Source: Geodermatophilus sp. YIM 151500 (GTDB taxonomy: Bacteria > Actinomycetota > Actinomycetes > Mycobacteriales > Geodermatophilaceae). Taken from it: DNA of 64,000 nucleotides. The notes under the pieces were generated by a model. That model saw nothing but the letters and a program-made list of their open reading frames with translations, was not told the origin of the DNA and did not search any database. Every line of letters starts with the position of its first letter. The stretch's first letter is position 1. The DNA is taken from positions 62,001 to 126,000 of the forward strand of contig NZ_JAOVZT010000005.1 in assembly GCF_025716945.1 (NCBI RefSeq). Direction: 5' to 3'. Below are positions 48,216-57,991 of the stretch, one piece after another. Both the position numbers and the translations under genes were made by a program.

Positions 48216-49051
48216 CCGCGACGTTGGGCGGGACCGAGCTGGCCGCCGGCATCCGCGGCGAGGTCGCCACCGCGGCCGCGGAGCTGGCCGCCGCGGGGAC
48301 GCCGCCCGGGCTGGCCGTGGTCGTCGCGACGGCGGACGAGTCCAGCGCCTGGTACGTCCGCTCCATCGCCCGGGCCGCGGAGAGGACCGGCATCGCCTGC
48401 TCGGTCGTCGACCTCGGGGAGACGGCGACGCCGGACGAGATCCGGGTCGAGCTGGCCGCGCTCAGCGGGGATCCCGCCGTGCACGGCATCATCCTGCAGA
48501 CCCCGCTGCCGGCCGACGCCGTCGTCGAGGACCTCGCCGCGTCGATCGACCCGGCCAAGGACGTCGACGGCGCCAACCCGCTCAGCCTGGGACGTCTCGC
48601 CGCGGGCCTACCCGCCTTCGCGCCGGCGACCGCCGAGGCCGTGCTGGCTCTCCTGGACCACCACGGGATCCCGCTGTCCGGCGCGCACGCGGTCGTGGTC
48701 GGGCGGTCCACCGTCGTCGGCAAGCCCGCGGCGCACCTGCTGCTGCAGCGGGACGCAACCGTGACCGTCTGCCACAGCCGCACCAAGGAGCTGGCCGAGG
48801 TGACCCGGTCCGCGGACGTGCTCGTCGCGGCCGTCGGGCGGCCGGAGCTCCTCACGGCCGAGCACGTCGCGGAGGACGCCGTGGTCATCGACGTCGGCAC
48901 CAACCCGACACCCGACGGCGGACTGGTCGGGGACGTCGACGCCGGGTCGGTCACCGGACGGGCGGCCGGGCTGACCCCGGTACCGGGCGGGGTCGGCCCG
49001 GTCACCACCGCGCTCCTCCTGCGGCACACGGTCGCCTCCGCGCGCGGCTGA
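48212..49051 (+). CDS. folD: Methylene-THF dehydrogenase (FolD-like, cyclohydrolase lysine missing)
   Basis: A 279-residue FolD-fold enzyme. Family blocks are [47 protein letters not shown] for NADP, and [19 protein letters not shown]. The Y-V-x-x-K motif, whose Lys is required for cyclohydrolase activity, reads Y48-V-R-S-I52. PxTP, normally after the DVDG block, reads APATAEA. It should therefore only oxidise methylene-THF to methenyl-THF. FchA, coupled upstream, can do the next step. Together they deliver 10-formyl-THF to PurU. It is shorter in some loops but otherwise complete. Confidence 0.88.
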   Translation: MTATLGGTELAAGIRGEVATAAAELAAAGTPPGLAVVVATADESSAWYVRSIARAAERTGIACSVVDLGETATPDEIRVELAALSGDPAVHGIILQTPLPADAVVEDLAASIDPAKDVDGANPLSLGRLAAGLPAFAPATAEAVLALLDHHGIPLSGAHAVVVGRSTVVGKPAAHLLLQRDATVTVCHSRTKELAEVTRSADVLVAAVGRPELLTAEHVAEDAVVIDVGTNPTPDGGLVGDVDAGSVTGRAAGLTPVPGGVGPVTTALLLRHTVASARG

Positions 49052-49059
49052 GCACGACC

Positions 49060-49926
49060 GTGGTGGACGTCGCGCACCGTCCCCCCGGGGGCGCCCGCAC
49101 CTCGACGCAGCCCCTCGGCCGGGCGCTCGCGGGGAGGCGGCCGCTGGTCTGCGGCATCCTCAACGTCACCCCCGACTCCTTCTCCGACGGGGGGCGCTTC
49201 GACGGCGTCGACCGGGCCGCGGAGCGCGGATGCGCCCTGGCCGGCGAGGGCGCCGACCTCGTCGACATCGGCGGGGAGTCGACGCGACCCGGCTCGCGCC
49301 CGCCGACCCTCGCCGAGGAACTGGACCGCGTCGTCCCGGTCGTCGAGGCCCTGGTCCGGCGGGTCGCCGTGCCGCTGTCCGTGGACACCTCGCGGCCCGA
49401 GGTCATGCGGGCGGCCGTGGCGGCCGGGGCGAGCATGATCAACGACGTGCGGGCGCTGCGGTCGCCGGGCGCTCTGGAGGCCGCCGCGGAGCTGGGGGTG
49501 CCGGTGTGCCTCGTGCACATGCAGCGCTCGCCGGAGAGCATGCAGCGGGATCCCCGCTACCAGGACGTCGTCGCCGAGGTGCGAGCCTTCCTCGCCGAGC
49601 GGACGCGTGCCTGCCTCGACGCCGGCATCCCGCCGGAGCACCTGGTGGTGGACCCCGGGTTCGGGTTCGGGAAGACGCTGTCCCACAACGTCGCGCTGCT
49701 GGCGTCCCTCGATGCGCTCACCGGCCTGGGCGTCCCGGTCATGGTGGGGCTGTCCCGCAAGTCGATGCTCGGGCAGCTCACCGGGCGGGCCGCAGGAGAC
49801 CGGCTGCCCGGGTCGCTGGCCGCGGCCGTCATCGCCGCCCAACGAGGTGCCGCCGTGCTGCGCGTGCACGACGTCGCCGCCACGCGGGACGCCCTGGCGG
49901 TGCTGGACGCCGTCGGCCCGGTGTGA
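49060..49926 (+). CDS. folP: Dihydropteroate synthase
   Basis: A 288-residue TIM-barrel enzyme that joins the pterin pyrophosphate and p-aminobenzoate. Signatures: [48 protein letters not shown] and [11 protein letters not shown], with GLSRKSM near the end. All are intact, so it should be active. The GTG at 49060 lies 8 bp after folD. It is last in the catabolic operon and joins folC and pabBC at 53084-56343 as a dedicated folate supply. The chromosome almost certainly has another folP in its folE-folK cluster, but that is an assumption. Confidence 0.88.
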   Translation: MVDVAHRPPGGARTSTQPLGRALAGRRPLVCGILNVTPDSFSDGGRFDGVDRAAERGCALAGEGADLVDIGGESTRPGSRPPTLAEELDRVVPVVEALVRRVAVPLSVDTSRPEVMRAAVAAGASMINDVRALRSPGALEAAAELGVPVCLVHMQRSPESMQRDPRYQDVVAEVRAFLAERTRACLDAGIPPEHLVVDPGFGFGKTLSHNVALLASLDALTGLGVPVMVGLSRKSMLGQLTGRAAGDRLPGSLAAAVIAAQRGAAVLRVHDVAATRDALAVLDAVGPV

Positions 49927-49970
49927 ACCAGGCCTCTCTGCCCGTCCGCGAGCCCGGTGACGTACTGGAA

Positions 49971-50033
49971 CGGCCACCCTTCAGGGTCCCGCGGCGAGCC
50001 TGTGAGGCGTGGGGGAAGGGTGGTCCTCTTTCA
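49971..50033. repeat. Intergenic structured repeat, copy C (inverted)
   Basis: On the minus strand it reads GAAAGAGGAC, then stem CACCCTT, core CTCACAGGCTCG, and closing stem AAGGGTG. On the plus strand CCACCCTT (49974-49981) pairs perfectly with AAGGGTGG (50016-50023). It lies between the convergent folP and gntR genes and may end both transcripts. Confidence 0.6.
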
Positions 50034-50756
50034 GATCACCGCGCGGATCGCCCGCTCGAAGCCCAGGACGTGCTCACGGGCGAGGTCGTCGGCACGATCC
50101 GCGTCGCCCGTGGCGATCGCGCGGAGCAGCTCGACGTGCTCCCCGACGTGCTCGTCCACCATGGGCAGCCGGTCGAGGAACAGGCAGAAGATCCGCGTCG
50201 CCAGGTTGTCGTAACGGATCAGGACGTCCTCGAGGTGCGGGTTGCCGGCCGCCCGGTAGATGGCACGGTGCACGGCGAGGTCCCAGCGCATCAGCTCGGT
50301 CCGGTCGATGCGGGCGATGTCGAGCTGCTGGATCCGCGAGGCCAACTCCTCGAGCTCGGCGTGCGCCGCGCGGACGGCTCGCTCGGCGGCCCGGCGGGCT
50401 GCCAACGGCTCGAGCTGCGCGCGGATCTCGGAGATGTGCGCCAGATCGGAGATGTCCATACCGGTCGCGAACGTCCCACGCCGCGGGTAGGAGATCACGA
50501 GCCGGTCGCCCTCCAGGCGTTTCAGCGCTTCGCGGACCGGGGTGCGGCCCACGCCGAGGTCCGTGGCCAGCGCGTCGTCGTCGATCGGATCGCCCGGACG
50601 GATGTCGAGCATGATCAGCCGGTCCCGGATCGCCACGTAGGCCCGGTCCGCCAGGGACGCGGCGGCAGACGAGTCGAGATCCAAGGGGGCGACGGTCACC
50701 GTCGCATCGTAAGGGCTGAAGGCCACCAAGGCTTGCCTCCATGTGGGTATCGACAT
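50031..50756 (-). CDS. GntR-family (FadR-type) regulator of the one-carbon regulon
   Basis: About 241 residues. The winged HTH includes [35 protein letters not shown] and [11 protein letters not shown]. The C-terminal FCD domain has the His/Asp ligands in [16 protein letters not shown] and [11 protein letters not shown], which in this family bind a metal and an acid effector. I place the start at the ATG at 50756, six bases after TACAGT and next to the operator; a GTG at 50699, six bases after TACGAT, is a credible alternative. The shared palindrome at its own promoter, sdaA and glyA makes it the likely controller of the pathway. Confidence 0.85.
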   Translation of the reverse strand: MSIPTWRQALVAFSPYDATVTVAPLDLDSSAAASLADRAYVAIRDRLIMLDIRPGDPIDDDALATDLGVGRTPVREALKRLEGDRLVISYPRRGTFATGMDISDLAHISEIRAQLEPLAARRAAERAVRAAHAELEELASRIQQLDIARIDRTELMRWDLAVHRAIYRAAGNPHLEDVLIRYDNLATRIFCLFLDRLPMVDEHVGEHVELLRAIATGDADRADDLAREHVLGFERAIRAVI

Positions 50757-50770
50757 ACGCTTACTGTACC

Positions 50771-50784
50771 TCTGGTATATCAGT
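50771..50784. promoter_or_regulatory. GntR operator between gntR and sdaA
   Basis: TCTGGTATATCAGT at 50771-50784 contains CTGGTATATCAG, the exact reverse complement of the 12-base core in front of glyA. Read on the minus strand it lies 15 bp before the gntR ATG; on the plus strand it lies 47 bp before the sdaA ATG. Confidence 0.75.
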
Positions 50785-50831
50785 TGAGTATCGCGCACCT
50801 GACCTCCACCCCGCGCGACGGAGAGGCACGC

Positions 50832-52205
50832 ATGACCATCAGCGCCTTCGACCTGTTCAAGGTCGGGATCGGCCCGTCGAGTTCGCACACGGTCGGCCCC
50901 ATGCGCGCGGCCTGCACCTTCGTGTCCCGGCTCCGGGACCGGGGCCTGCTGGGGAGGGTCGCCGGGGTGCGCTGCGAGCTGTTCGGGTCGCTCGGGGCGA
51001 CCGGGCACGGGCACGGCAGCGTCAAGGCGGTCGTCCTCGGTCTCGAAGGGGAGCAACCGGACCTGGTCGACCCGGTCGCGGCCGAGCCCCGCGTCGACGC
51101 CGTCCGTCGCGAGGGCAAGCTGGCCCTGGCCGGTGAGCACCCCATCGCGTTCTCGGTGGACGACGACGTCGTGCTGCACCGGCGCAAACGGCTGGAGTTC
51201 CACAGCAACGGCATGCTCTTCCGGGCGCTGGACGCGGACGGCGGCGAGGTCGACCGGCGCGAGTACTACTCGGTGGGCGGCGGATTCGTCCTCGACGAGG
51301 ACGACGCGGGCAACCCGGCCATCGTCGAGGACCCCACGCCCGTCCGGTACCCGTTCCGCACCGGCGAGGAGCTGCTGTCCCGGACGCGTGGGACGGGGCT
51401 GCGGATCAGCGACGTGATGCTGGCCAACGAGCTCGCCTGGCGCAGCGAGACGGAGGTCCGCGACGGACTGCTGCACATCTGGTCGGTGATGCAGGAGTGC
51501 GTGGAGCGCGGCACCCGGACCACCGGCGTGCTGCCCGGCGGGCTCAGGGTCCGCCGGCGCGCGGCTGCTCTGCGCGCCCAGCTCGAGGAGCACCCGGACG
51601 AGGCCGACCCGCTCCGCGCGATGGAGTGGGTGACCCTCTACGCCCTGGCGGTCAACGAGGAGAACGCGGCCGGCGGCCGGGTGGTCACCGCGCCGACGAA
51701 CGGCGCCGCAGGCATCGTGCCGGCGGTCCTGCACTACTACCGGGAATTCGTCGACTCCTTCTCCGAGGACGGCGTGGTGCGCTTCCTGCTCACGGCTGCG
51801 GCGGTCGGGCTGCTCTTCAAGGAGAACGCCTCCATCTCGGGCGCGGAGGTGGGCTGCCAGGGCGAGGTCGGCTCGGCCTGCTCCATGGCCGCGGCCGGCC
51901 TCGCCGAGGTCATCGGGGGAACTCCGGAGCAGGTGGAGAACGCCGCCGAGATCGGCATCGAGCACAACCTCGGCCTCACCTGCGACCCGGTCGGCGGGCT
52001 CGTGCAGATCCCCTGCATCGAGCGCAACGCCGTCGGTTCGGTCAAGGCCATCACCGCGGCCCGCATGGCCGTGCGCGGCGACGGCCGGCACCACGTCCCG
52101 CTGGACAAGGCCATCAAGACGATGCGCGAGACCGGCGCGGACATGAAGGACAAGTACAAGGAGACCGCCCGCGGCGGGCTGGCCCTCAACATCGTCGAGT
52201 GCTGA
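50832..52205 (+). CDS. sdaA: L-serine ammonia-lyase, iron-sulfur type
   Basis: A 457-residue single-chain serine dehydratase making pyruvate and ammonia. The beta domain is at the N-terminus ([20 protein letters not shown]), and the alpha domain carries the [4Fe-4S] Cys residues in [17 protein letters not shown] and [24 protein letters not shown] is part of the active site. The protein ends NIVEC; a C-terminal Cys occupies the cluster in some family members. ATG at 50832 has GGAGAGG. It heads an operon with purU, folC and pabBC, and with glyA it turns glycine carbon into pyruvate. Confidence 0.9.
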   Translation: MTISAFDLFKVGIGPSSSHTVGPMRAACTFVSRLRDRGLLGRVAGVRCELFGSLGATGHGHGSVKAVVLGLEGEQPDLVDPVAAEPRVDAVRREGKLALAGEHPIAFSVDDDVVLHRRKRLEFHSNGMLFRALDADGGEVDRREYYSVGGGFVLDEDDAGNPAIVEDPTPVRYPFRTGEELLSRTRGTGLRISDVMLANELAWRSETEVRDGLLHIWSVMQECVERGTRTTGVLPGGLRVRRRAAALRAQLEEHPDEADPLRAMEWVTLYALAVNEENAAGGRVVTAPTNGAAGIVPAVLHYYREFVDSFSEDGVVRFLLTAAAVGLLFKENASISGAEVGCQGEVGSACSMAAAGLAEVIGGTPEQVENAAEIGIEHNLGLTCDPVGGLVQIPCIERNAVGSVKAITAARMAVRGDGRHHVPLDKAIKTMRETGADMKDKYKETARGGLALNIVEC

Positions 52206-52215
52206 GGAGGCACCC

Positions 52216-53064
52216 GTGTCCCACCCGTTCACCCTCACGCTGAGCTGCCCCGAGCGTCCGGGCATCGTGCGCGCGGTGAGCTCGTTCCTGTTCGAGCACG
52301 GCTGCGACATCGTCGAGCACCAGCAGTTCGACGACGCCGTCCGCGGGCAGCTGTTCCTGCGCACCGAGTTCGTCTGCGCCGAGGACACCGACGCCGACCG
52401 GCTGTCGGCGGACTTCCGGGCGGTGGCCGACGAGTTCGGCATGCTCTACCGGATGACCGGTGACCAGCCGCAACGCGTGCTCGTCATGGTGTCCAAGCTC
52501 GGTCACTGCCTCAACGACCTGGTCTTCCGCTGGCGCGCCGGCAGCCTCGGCGCGGAGCTCGTCGCCGTGGTGTCCAACCACGAGGACCTGCGCCCGATGG
52601 CGGAGGCGGCCGGCCTCCCGTTCGTCCACGTCCCCGTGACGCCGGCGACCAAGCGCGAGGCCGAGACGCGGCTGCTCGAGCTGGTCGACGAGTACCGGGC
52701 CGACCTGGTCGTCCTGGCCCGCTACATGCAGATCCTCTCCGACGAGACGTGCGCGGCGCTGCACGGCCGGGCGATCAACATCCACCACTCCTTCCTGCCG
52801 GGGTTCAAGGGCGCCAAGCCCTACCACCAGGCCTTCGACCGCGGCGTGAAGCTGGTCGGGGCGACCGCCCACTACGTGACCCCCGACCTGGACGAGGGGC
52901 CGATCATCGAGCAGGAGGTCATCCGCATCGACCACACCTTCGATCCGCGCGCGCTGGCCACCGTCGGACAGGACGCCGAGGCGCTCGCGCTGTCGCGCGC
53001 CGTCCGGTGGCACAGCGAGCGACGGGTGCTGCTCAACGGCCACAGCACGGTCGTCTTCCGGTGA
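52216..53064 (+). CDS. purU: Formyltetrahydrofolate deformylase
   Basis: A 282-residue enzyme that hydrolyses 10-formyl-THF to formate and THF. The N-terminal ACT domain spans about residues 5-80 (LTLSCPERPGIVRAVSSFLF), and the formyltransferase-like catalytic domain has Asn and His in INIHHSFLPGFKGAKPY and Asp in VTPDLDEGPII. It recycles THF when large amounts of one-carbon units arise from DMG and sarcosine. The GTG at 52216 lies 10 bp after sdaA, with GAGGAGG upstream. No formate dehydrogenase is visible in the window. Confidence 0.9.
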   Translation: MSHPFTLTLSCPERPGIVRAVSSFLFEHGCDIVEHQQFDDAVRGQLFLRTEFVCAEDTDADRLSADFRAVADEFGMLYRMTGDQPQRVLVMVSKLGHCLNDLVFRWRAGSLGAELVAVVSNHEDLRPMAEAAGLPFVHVPVTPATKREAETRLLELVDEYRADLVVLARYMQILSDETCAALHGRAINIHHSFLPGFKGAKPYHQAFDRGVKLVGATAHYVTPDLDEGPIIEQEVIRIDHTFDPRALATVGQDAEALALSRAVRWHSERRVLLNGHSTVVFR

Positions 53065-53083
53065 ACCGGCCGCCGGAGGCCTG

Positions 53084-54460
53084 ATGACGACCGGGACGGC
53101 GGGCCTGCCGGCGCCCGTCGGCGCAGCCTCGTCCCGGGCCGCGCTCGACCGCGTCCGCCGGTACCTGTACGAGGAACTCGGCCCGCAGCGGGGGCCGGCG
53201 GGCGCGGGGCTCGCGCGCGCCCGTGCCCTGTTCGGGGCGCTGGGGGATCCGCAGGACCGGTTCCGCGCCGTGCACGTCGCCGGGACCGCCGGCAAGGGCT
53301 CTGTGAGCACCGTCGTCGCGAGCCTGCTCCGTGCGCACGGGTTCCGGGTCGGCGCCCACGTGTCGCCGCACGCCTACTGCCTCCTCGAGCGTTTCCAGGT
53401 CGACGGCGCTCCCGTGAGGGCCGACCTCGTCGACGCCGAGCTGGCCCGGATCCGGCCGGCCGTCGAGGCGGTGGAGCGAGCCGGGCACGGGCGGCCGTCC
53501 TTCTTCGAGGTGACCAACGCCCTCGCCTTCGGCCTGTTCGCCGACCGGGTGGACCACGGCGTGATCGAGACGGGGGTCGGCGGGCTGCTCGACTCCACGA
53601 ACACGATCACCCGCGCGGACAAGCTCGCGGTGATCACGCCGATCGGCCTGGACCACCAGGACCTCCTCGGGGCCACGGTGCGGGAGATCGCGGCCCAGAA
53701 GGCCGGCATCCTGCCGTGCGGCGGTCGGGCGGTCGCGGCTCGCCCGCGGAGCGCCGAGGTCGAGGACGTGCTGAGCGCGGAGGCGGCCCGCCGCAGCTGC
53801 GATCTCCGGTGGGTGGACCTGGATCCCCCGGCGGTGCGGTCCTGGTCCGGGCCTTCCGGCACCGAGCTGCAACTGCGGGGCCAGCCACCCCTGTCCCTGG
53901 GGCTGACCGGCCGGCACCAGGCCGGCAACGCCCACCTCGCGCTGCGTGCCGTCGAGGCGATCGCTGCGCGGGACGGGTGGTCCCTCGACGCGGACGCCGT
54001 CTGGCTGGGGATGCGGAGCGCCACGCTGCCCGGTCGGTTCGAACGCCGTGCGATCGCCGGCCGGCCCGCGGTCCTCGACGGCGCGCACAACCCGATGAAG
54101 CTCGCCGCGCTGGTGGCGACGCTGCGGGAGGTGCACCCCGGCGTCCGGTTCCCGTGGGTCCTCGCGTTCAGGCAGGACAAGGACCTGGAGGGAGCCCTGC
54201 ACGTCGTCGCGCCGGTGGCCTCCCTGGTGGTCGCGACGGAGTTCCGCGCCGACGGCGGCGACCACCCCGCCGGCGCCTCCGTCCCGGCCGAGCTCGTCGC
54301 CGCCGCGGCGGCGCACCGGGGCATCCCGACGGCGGTGGAGAGGGACCCGGTGCGTGCGGTGGGCCGTGCCGGAGAGCAGGCGGACGAGGCGGTGCCGGTC
54401 GTGGTGAGCGGCTCGTTCCACCTGCTCGCCGCCGTCCACGGCGCCACGGTGCCGGGGTGA
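53084..54460 (+). CDS. folC: Dihydrofolate synthase / folylpolyglutamate synthase
   Basis: A 458-residue Mur-ligase-family enzyme that adds glutamate to dihydropteroate and folates. P-loop: HVAGTAGKGSVSTVVASLL near residue 66. Other motifs: AHVSPHAYCLLERFQVDG, IETGVGGLLDSTN, ITPIGLDHQDLLG, AAQKAGIL and LDGAHNPMK. All are in place. It starts 19 bp after purU and overlaps pabBC by 4 bp. Polyglutamylation would hold folate in the cell and channel it to the folate-dependent oxidases. Confidence 0.88.
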   Translation: MTTGTAGLPAPVGAASSRAALDRVRRYLYEELGPQRGPAGAGLARARALFGALGDPQDRFRAVHVAGTAGKGSVSTVVASLLRAHGFRVGAHVSPHAYCLLERFQVDGAPVRADLVDAELARIRPAVEAVERAGHGRPSFFEVTNALAFGLFADRVDHGVIETGVGGLLDSTNTITRADKLAVITPIGLDHQDLLGATVREIAAQKAGILPCGGRAVAARPRSAEVEDVLSAEAARRSCDLRWVDLDPPAVRSWSGPSGTELQLRGQPPLSLGLTGRHQAGNAHLALRAVEAIAARDGWSLDADAVWLGMRSATLPGRFERRAIAGRPAVLDGAHNPMKLAALVATLREVHPGVRFPWVLAFRQDKDLEGALHVVAPVASLVVATEFRADGGDHPAGASVPAELVAAAAAHRGIPTAVERDPVRAVGRAGEQADEAVPVVVSGSFHLLAAVHGATVPG

Positions 54461-56343
54461 CCCGCACCGTGGCGTCGGCCGGCGGAGGGGCGCGGTTCGA
54501 CGACCTCCGCGCCGGAACGGCGGTCCGCTGTCCCGCTCCCGACCGCATCCTGGTGGCCGAGCGCGCCGACGAGGTCGCCGGCGTGCTCGCCGAGGTCGAG
54601 CGGGCCACGGAGTCCGGTCGGTGGGCGTTCGGGTACGTCGCCTACGAGGCCGCCGCCGGGCTGGATCCGCACCTCGCGGTGCACCCATCCCCGCCCCTCG
54701 GCATGCCGCTGGCCTGGTTCGGGATCTGCGACGAGCCGGTTCCGGTGCCGCCGCTGCACGCGCCCGGCCCGGCCGACGCCGGTCCGGCCGCGGCCGCGCG
54801 CTGGCACCCCACGTGGACGGCGGCCGGACATGCTGACGACGTCGCCCGGATCCGGGAGCGGATCGCCGCCGGGGACACCTTCCAGTGCAACCTGACCGTG
54901 CGGATGGCCGGACGCGTGGTGGGGGACCCCTTCCTCCTGTACCGGGATCTGGCGCTGGGGCAGCGTGGGGCCTACAACGCCTACCTCGACCTCGGTCGCT
55001 TCGCCGTGGCCAGCGCCAGCCCCGAGCTGTTCTTCGAGCGCCGCGGCGACCAGGTGCTGCTTCGCCCCATGAAGGGGACGGCGCGGCGAGGACGGGACCG
55101 GGACGAGGACCGGCGCCGGGCCGACGAGCTGCGCTCCAGCCCCAAGGAGCGCGCGGAGAACGTGATGATCGTGGACCTGATGCGCAACGACGTCGCCCGC
55201 GTCGCGGAGGTCGGCAGCGTCGACGTGCCCGCGCTCTTCACGGTCGAGAGCTACGAGACCGTGCTCCAGATGACCTCCGACGTCACGGCCCGGCTGCGCC
55301 CGGGCACCGGCCTGGTGGACCTGTTCCAGGCGCTGTTCCCCTGCGGTTCGGTCACGGGAGCGCCCAAGGCGAGCTCCATGGGGATCATCCGGTCGCTGGA
55401 GGCCGACCCGCGCGGCGTCTACTGCGGAGCCATCGGTCTGGTCGGCCCACCGGACGCGCCGGTCCGCGCCCGGTTCAACGTGGCCATCCGGACCGCCGTG
55501 GTGGACACGTCGTCGGGGGAGGCCGTGTACGGCACCGGCAGCGGGATCACCTGGGGGTCGGCGGCGCCCGCCGAGCACGCGGAGGTCCTCGCCAAGGCGG
55601 CCGTCCTGGCCGCCCGGCCCCGTGCGTTCGAGCTGCTGGAGACGATGCGTCATGACCCGCGGAGCGGTCTGCACAACCGGGACCGGCACCTGCAGCGTCT
55701 CGCGGCCTCGGCCGAGCACCTGGGCTTTCCGTTCGACCCGTCAGCGGCGCGGCGCGTGCTGGCGGTGCGGCTGGCGGGGGAGCCGGCGGCCCGCGTGCGG
55801 GTCCGGCTGCGCCGCGACGGGACGCTCGCCGTCGACGTCGAGGCGCTGCCCGCGGTGTCGGCCGGCCCGGTGCTGCTCGCCCTGGACGACGATCCGGTCG
55901 ACCCCGGGGAGAGCTGGCTGTACCACAAGACGAGCAGGCGGGAGCCGTACGACCGGCGCCGCGACCGGCGACCCGACGTCGACGACGTGATCATGCTGAA
56001 CGACCGGGGCGAACTGACCGAGACCACCCGGGCCACCCTGGCGCTGGAGCTGGACGGGCGGTGGTGGACGCCGCCGGTCGGTTCGGGGTGCCTCCCCGGG
56101 GTGGAACGGGCACGCCTGGTGGACCTGGGGGTGCTCCGCGAGCGGGTGCTCCGGCGGGACGACCTGCACCGGGCGACGGGGCTGGCGGTCATCAGCTCGC
56201 TGCGCGGATGGCGCGAGGGGAGGCTGCGCGAGGAGGCCCCCGTCTCCGTCGCGGGGACGCGCCCGGACCCGGCGCCGGCGGGCGGGCTCGACGACCTGAG
56301 CCCGAGCTCCAGGTGGGTGTCGATGACCAGTCCGGTCCCGTAG
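54457..56343 (+). CDS. pabB: PabB-PabC fusion: aminodeoxychorismate synthase I and lyase
   Basis: A 628-residue fusion. The N-terminal part, about residues 1-390, is chorismate-binding: FQCNLTVRMAGR, LLRPMKGTARRG, MIVDLMRNDVARVAEVGSV, FPCGSVTGAPK and GSGITWGSAAPAEHAEV. The C-terminal third is a class IV aminotransferase (ELLETMRHDPRSGLHNRDRH) with PLP Lys in LYHKTSRREPYD and MLNDRGELTETTRATLAL. It makes p-aminobenzoate, given a PabA glutaminase, which is not in this window. GTG overlaps folC by 4 bp. It is last in the sdaA operon. Confidence 0.85.
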   Translation: MTRTVASAGGGARFDDLRAGTAVRCPAPDRILVAERADEVAGVLAEVERATESGRWAFGYVAYEAAAGLDPHLAVHPSPPLGMPLAWFGICDEPVPVPPLHAPGPADAGPAAAARWHPTWTAAGHADDVARIRERIAAGDTFQCNLTVRMAGRVVGDPFLLYRDLALGQRGAYNAYLDLGRFAVASASPELFFERRGDQVLLRPMKGTARRGRDRDEDRRRADELRSSPKERAENVMIVDLMRNDVARVAEVGSVDVPALFTVESYETVLQMTSDVTARLRPGTGLVDLFQALFPCGSVTGAPKASSMGIIRSLEADPRGVYCGAIGLVGPPDAPVRARFNVAIRTAVVDTSSGEAVYGTGSGITWGSAAPAEHAEVLAKAAVLAARPRAFELLETMRHDPRSGLHNRDRHLQRLAASAEHLGFPFDPSAARRVLAVRLAGEPAARVRVRLRRDGTLAVDVEALPAVSAGPVLLALDDDPVDPGESWLYHKTSRREPYDRRRDRRPDVDDVIMLNDRGELTETTRATLALELDGRWWTPPVGSGCLPGVERARLVDLGVLRERVLRRDDLHRATGLAVISSLRGWREGRLREEAPVSVAGTRPDPAPAGGLDDLSPSSRWVSMTSPVP

Positions 56344-56361
56344 GCACGAGCGCCGAGCGGG

Positions 56362-57765
56362 TCAGTCGGTGGTCATGGCCCGTCGGCGGACCCGCTCGTC
56401 GTAGCGGTCCCGCGCCCTGCTGATGGGGCGGCCCAGGTACTCGCCCAGCGTGACGCCGGCGGCGAGGGCGAGCCCGACGGCGCCGGCGCCCACCAGGGCG
56501 GCGAGCCCACCTTCGATGTCGGCGTCCACGACGATCGCGAACAGGCCCCGGTAGATGGCCAGCCCGGGCAGCAGCGGGACGATGCCGCAGACGGCGACGA
56601 GCTGCGCCGGAACCCGGAACCGTTCGGTCAGCACCTCTCCGCAGAACCCGAGGGCCGCGGCGGCGACCCCGCTGGCCAGCGCGGGACCGGCACCCAGTGC
56701 ACCGGCCGCCCAGAACGCCGTCCAGGACAGCGCGCCGGCCATCGCGGCGAGTCCGACGGCGCGCGGGCGGGCGTGGCAGGCCAGGGCCCAGCACCCGGCG
56801 ATGCCGGCTGCCGCGGCCAACGTGACGGGAAACGGCACGGGCGTGGGCGAGGGGTCGACGATGGTCAGCGGCAGCTGTGCGCGCTGGGCCAGGTCGAGCA
56901 CGCCGGCGATGCCCACGACGATGCCGGCGGTCAGCGTCACCACCTCGAAGGCCCGCCCGCCGGCGGTCACCGGGAACCCGCTGATCGCGTCCTGGGCGGC
57001 GCTCACCAGGGACAGCCCGGCGAGGAGCACCACGATGCCGGCGGCGACGACCAGGGAGGTCCGCACGTCGACGTCCAGGACGAGCAGGAGGACGGCGACC
57101 CCGGTGGCGAGCGCGGCCCCGGCGGCCTGCTGGAAGAACATCGGCAGGCTCTGCCGGCCGAGGACGCGCATCACCTGCGCGATCAGGGCGGTGGTCAGCG
57201 CCGCGAAGAGTGCCTCCAGCCATCCGCCGCCGAGGAGGAGCCCGACGGAGCCCGCCAGACCGGCCCAGGCCAGAGCGTGCACGGTGTGGCGGTACGTGGG
57301 CGGTGCCGCGACCACACGGTCGAGCCGTCGGTGTGCGTCCTCCACGTCGAGCTCGCCCGCGCCGACCGCGCGGGCCAGGTCGGTGATCCCCTGCAGCCGG
57401 GTGTAGTCGATCCGACTCGTGCGCACGATCCGCATCGCGGTGAGCGGCACCGCGTTCTCCCGGTCGTAGCTGACCGTGATCGACGTGAACGTGATGTCGG
57501 CCTGGCAGCTGGTCAGCCCGTAGGCGGCGGCCACCCGCAGCACCGTCGCGGTCACGTCGGCCGCGGGCGCCCCGACGGCCAGCATCGACTCCCCGATGCG
57601 CAGGGCCAGCCCCAGCGCGGCGTGGGCGGTGAGGTCGTCCATCCGGCTGGGCTGGGCGCGCAGGCTGATCGGCGCGGTCGGCGGGTCGCTCCCCGCGATG
57701 GCCCGCCAGGCCCGCTCCGGGATGCGCGCCTGTGACCTGCGGCGATTCCGGGGCCAGGTGGGCAC
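56362..57765 (-). CDS. ThrE-family threonine/serine exporter
   Basis: A 467-residue membrane protein. An N-terminal soluble domain (about residues 40-160) includes SCQADITFTSITVSY, typical of ThrE/DUF1212. About ten membrane segments follow (WAGLAGSVGLLLGGGWL, VVAAGIVVLLAGLSLVSAAQ, then the DUF3815-like part from about residue 300). The family exports threonine and serine. Its placement facing the serine-forming pathway suggests that it relieves serine or glycine overflow. Start GTG at 57765 follows TAGCCT by six bases; an internal ATG at 57642 (MDDLTAHAALG) would also fit. Confidence 0.8.
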   Translation of the reverse strand: MPTWPRNRRRSQARIPERAWRAIAGSDPPTAPISLRAQPSRMDDLTAHAALGLALRIGESMLAVGAPAADVTATVLRVAAAYGLTSCQADITFTSITVSYDRENAVPLTAMRIVRTSRIDYTRLQGITDLARAVGAGELDVEDAHRRLDRVVAAPPTYRHTVHALAWAGLAGSVGLLLGGGWLEALFAALTTALIAQVMRVLGRQSLPMFFQQAAGAALATGVAVLLLVLDVDVRTSLVVAAGIVVLLAGLSLVSAAQDAISGFPVTAGGRAFEVVTLTAGIVVGIAGVLDLAQRAQLPLTIVDPSPTPVPFPVTLAAAAGIAGCWALACHARPRAVGLAAMAGALSWTAFWAAGALGAGPALASGVAAAALGFCGEVLTERFRVPAQLVAVCGIVPLLPGLAIYRGLFAIVVDADIEGGLAALVGAGAVGLALAAGVTLGEYLGRPISRARDRYDERVRRRAMTTD

Positions 57766-57885
57766 GCCACCAGGCTATGTCCCGGTCACCTGCTGACCGA
57801 CCACCGAGCGGGCAGCCGTCCCGGGACGTCCCCGGCTCGGGACCGGCGCGTCCCGGCGGACCGTCCCGGCTGGCACGATGCGACC

Positions 57886-57972
57886 GTGGCGTCGACGCGG
57901 GGGCCGGCCGGCCGGGGCGGTACGGCGTTCGTCCTCGGCGGCGGGGGACTGCTCGGCGCGGCCCGTTGCAGA
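57886..57972 (+). pseudogene. 5' stub of a patatin-like phospholipase gene
   Basis: From a GTG at 57886, the reading TAFVLGGGGLLGAA has the glycine-rich oxyanion loop that begins patatin-like lipases. Homology stops at about 57965 and the frame runs into unrelated sequence. The rest of the gene is not in the window downstream. The GTG lies six bases after CACGAT. The break marks the left edge of the block that carries the heme-oxygenase operon. Confidence 0.6.
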
Positions 57973-57991
57973 GGTGTGCGCAGCTTCGGGC

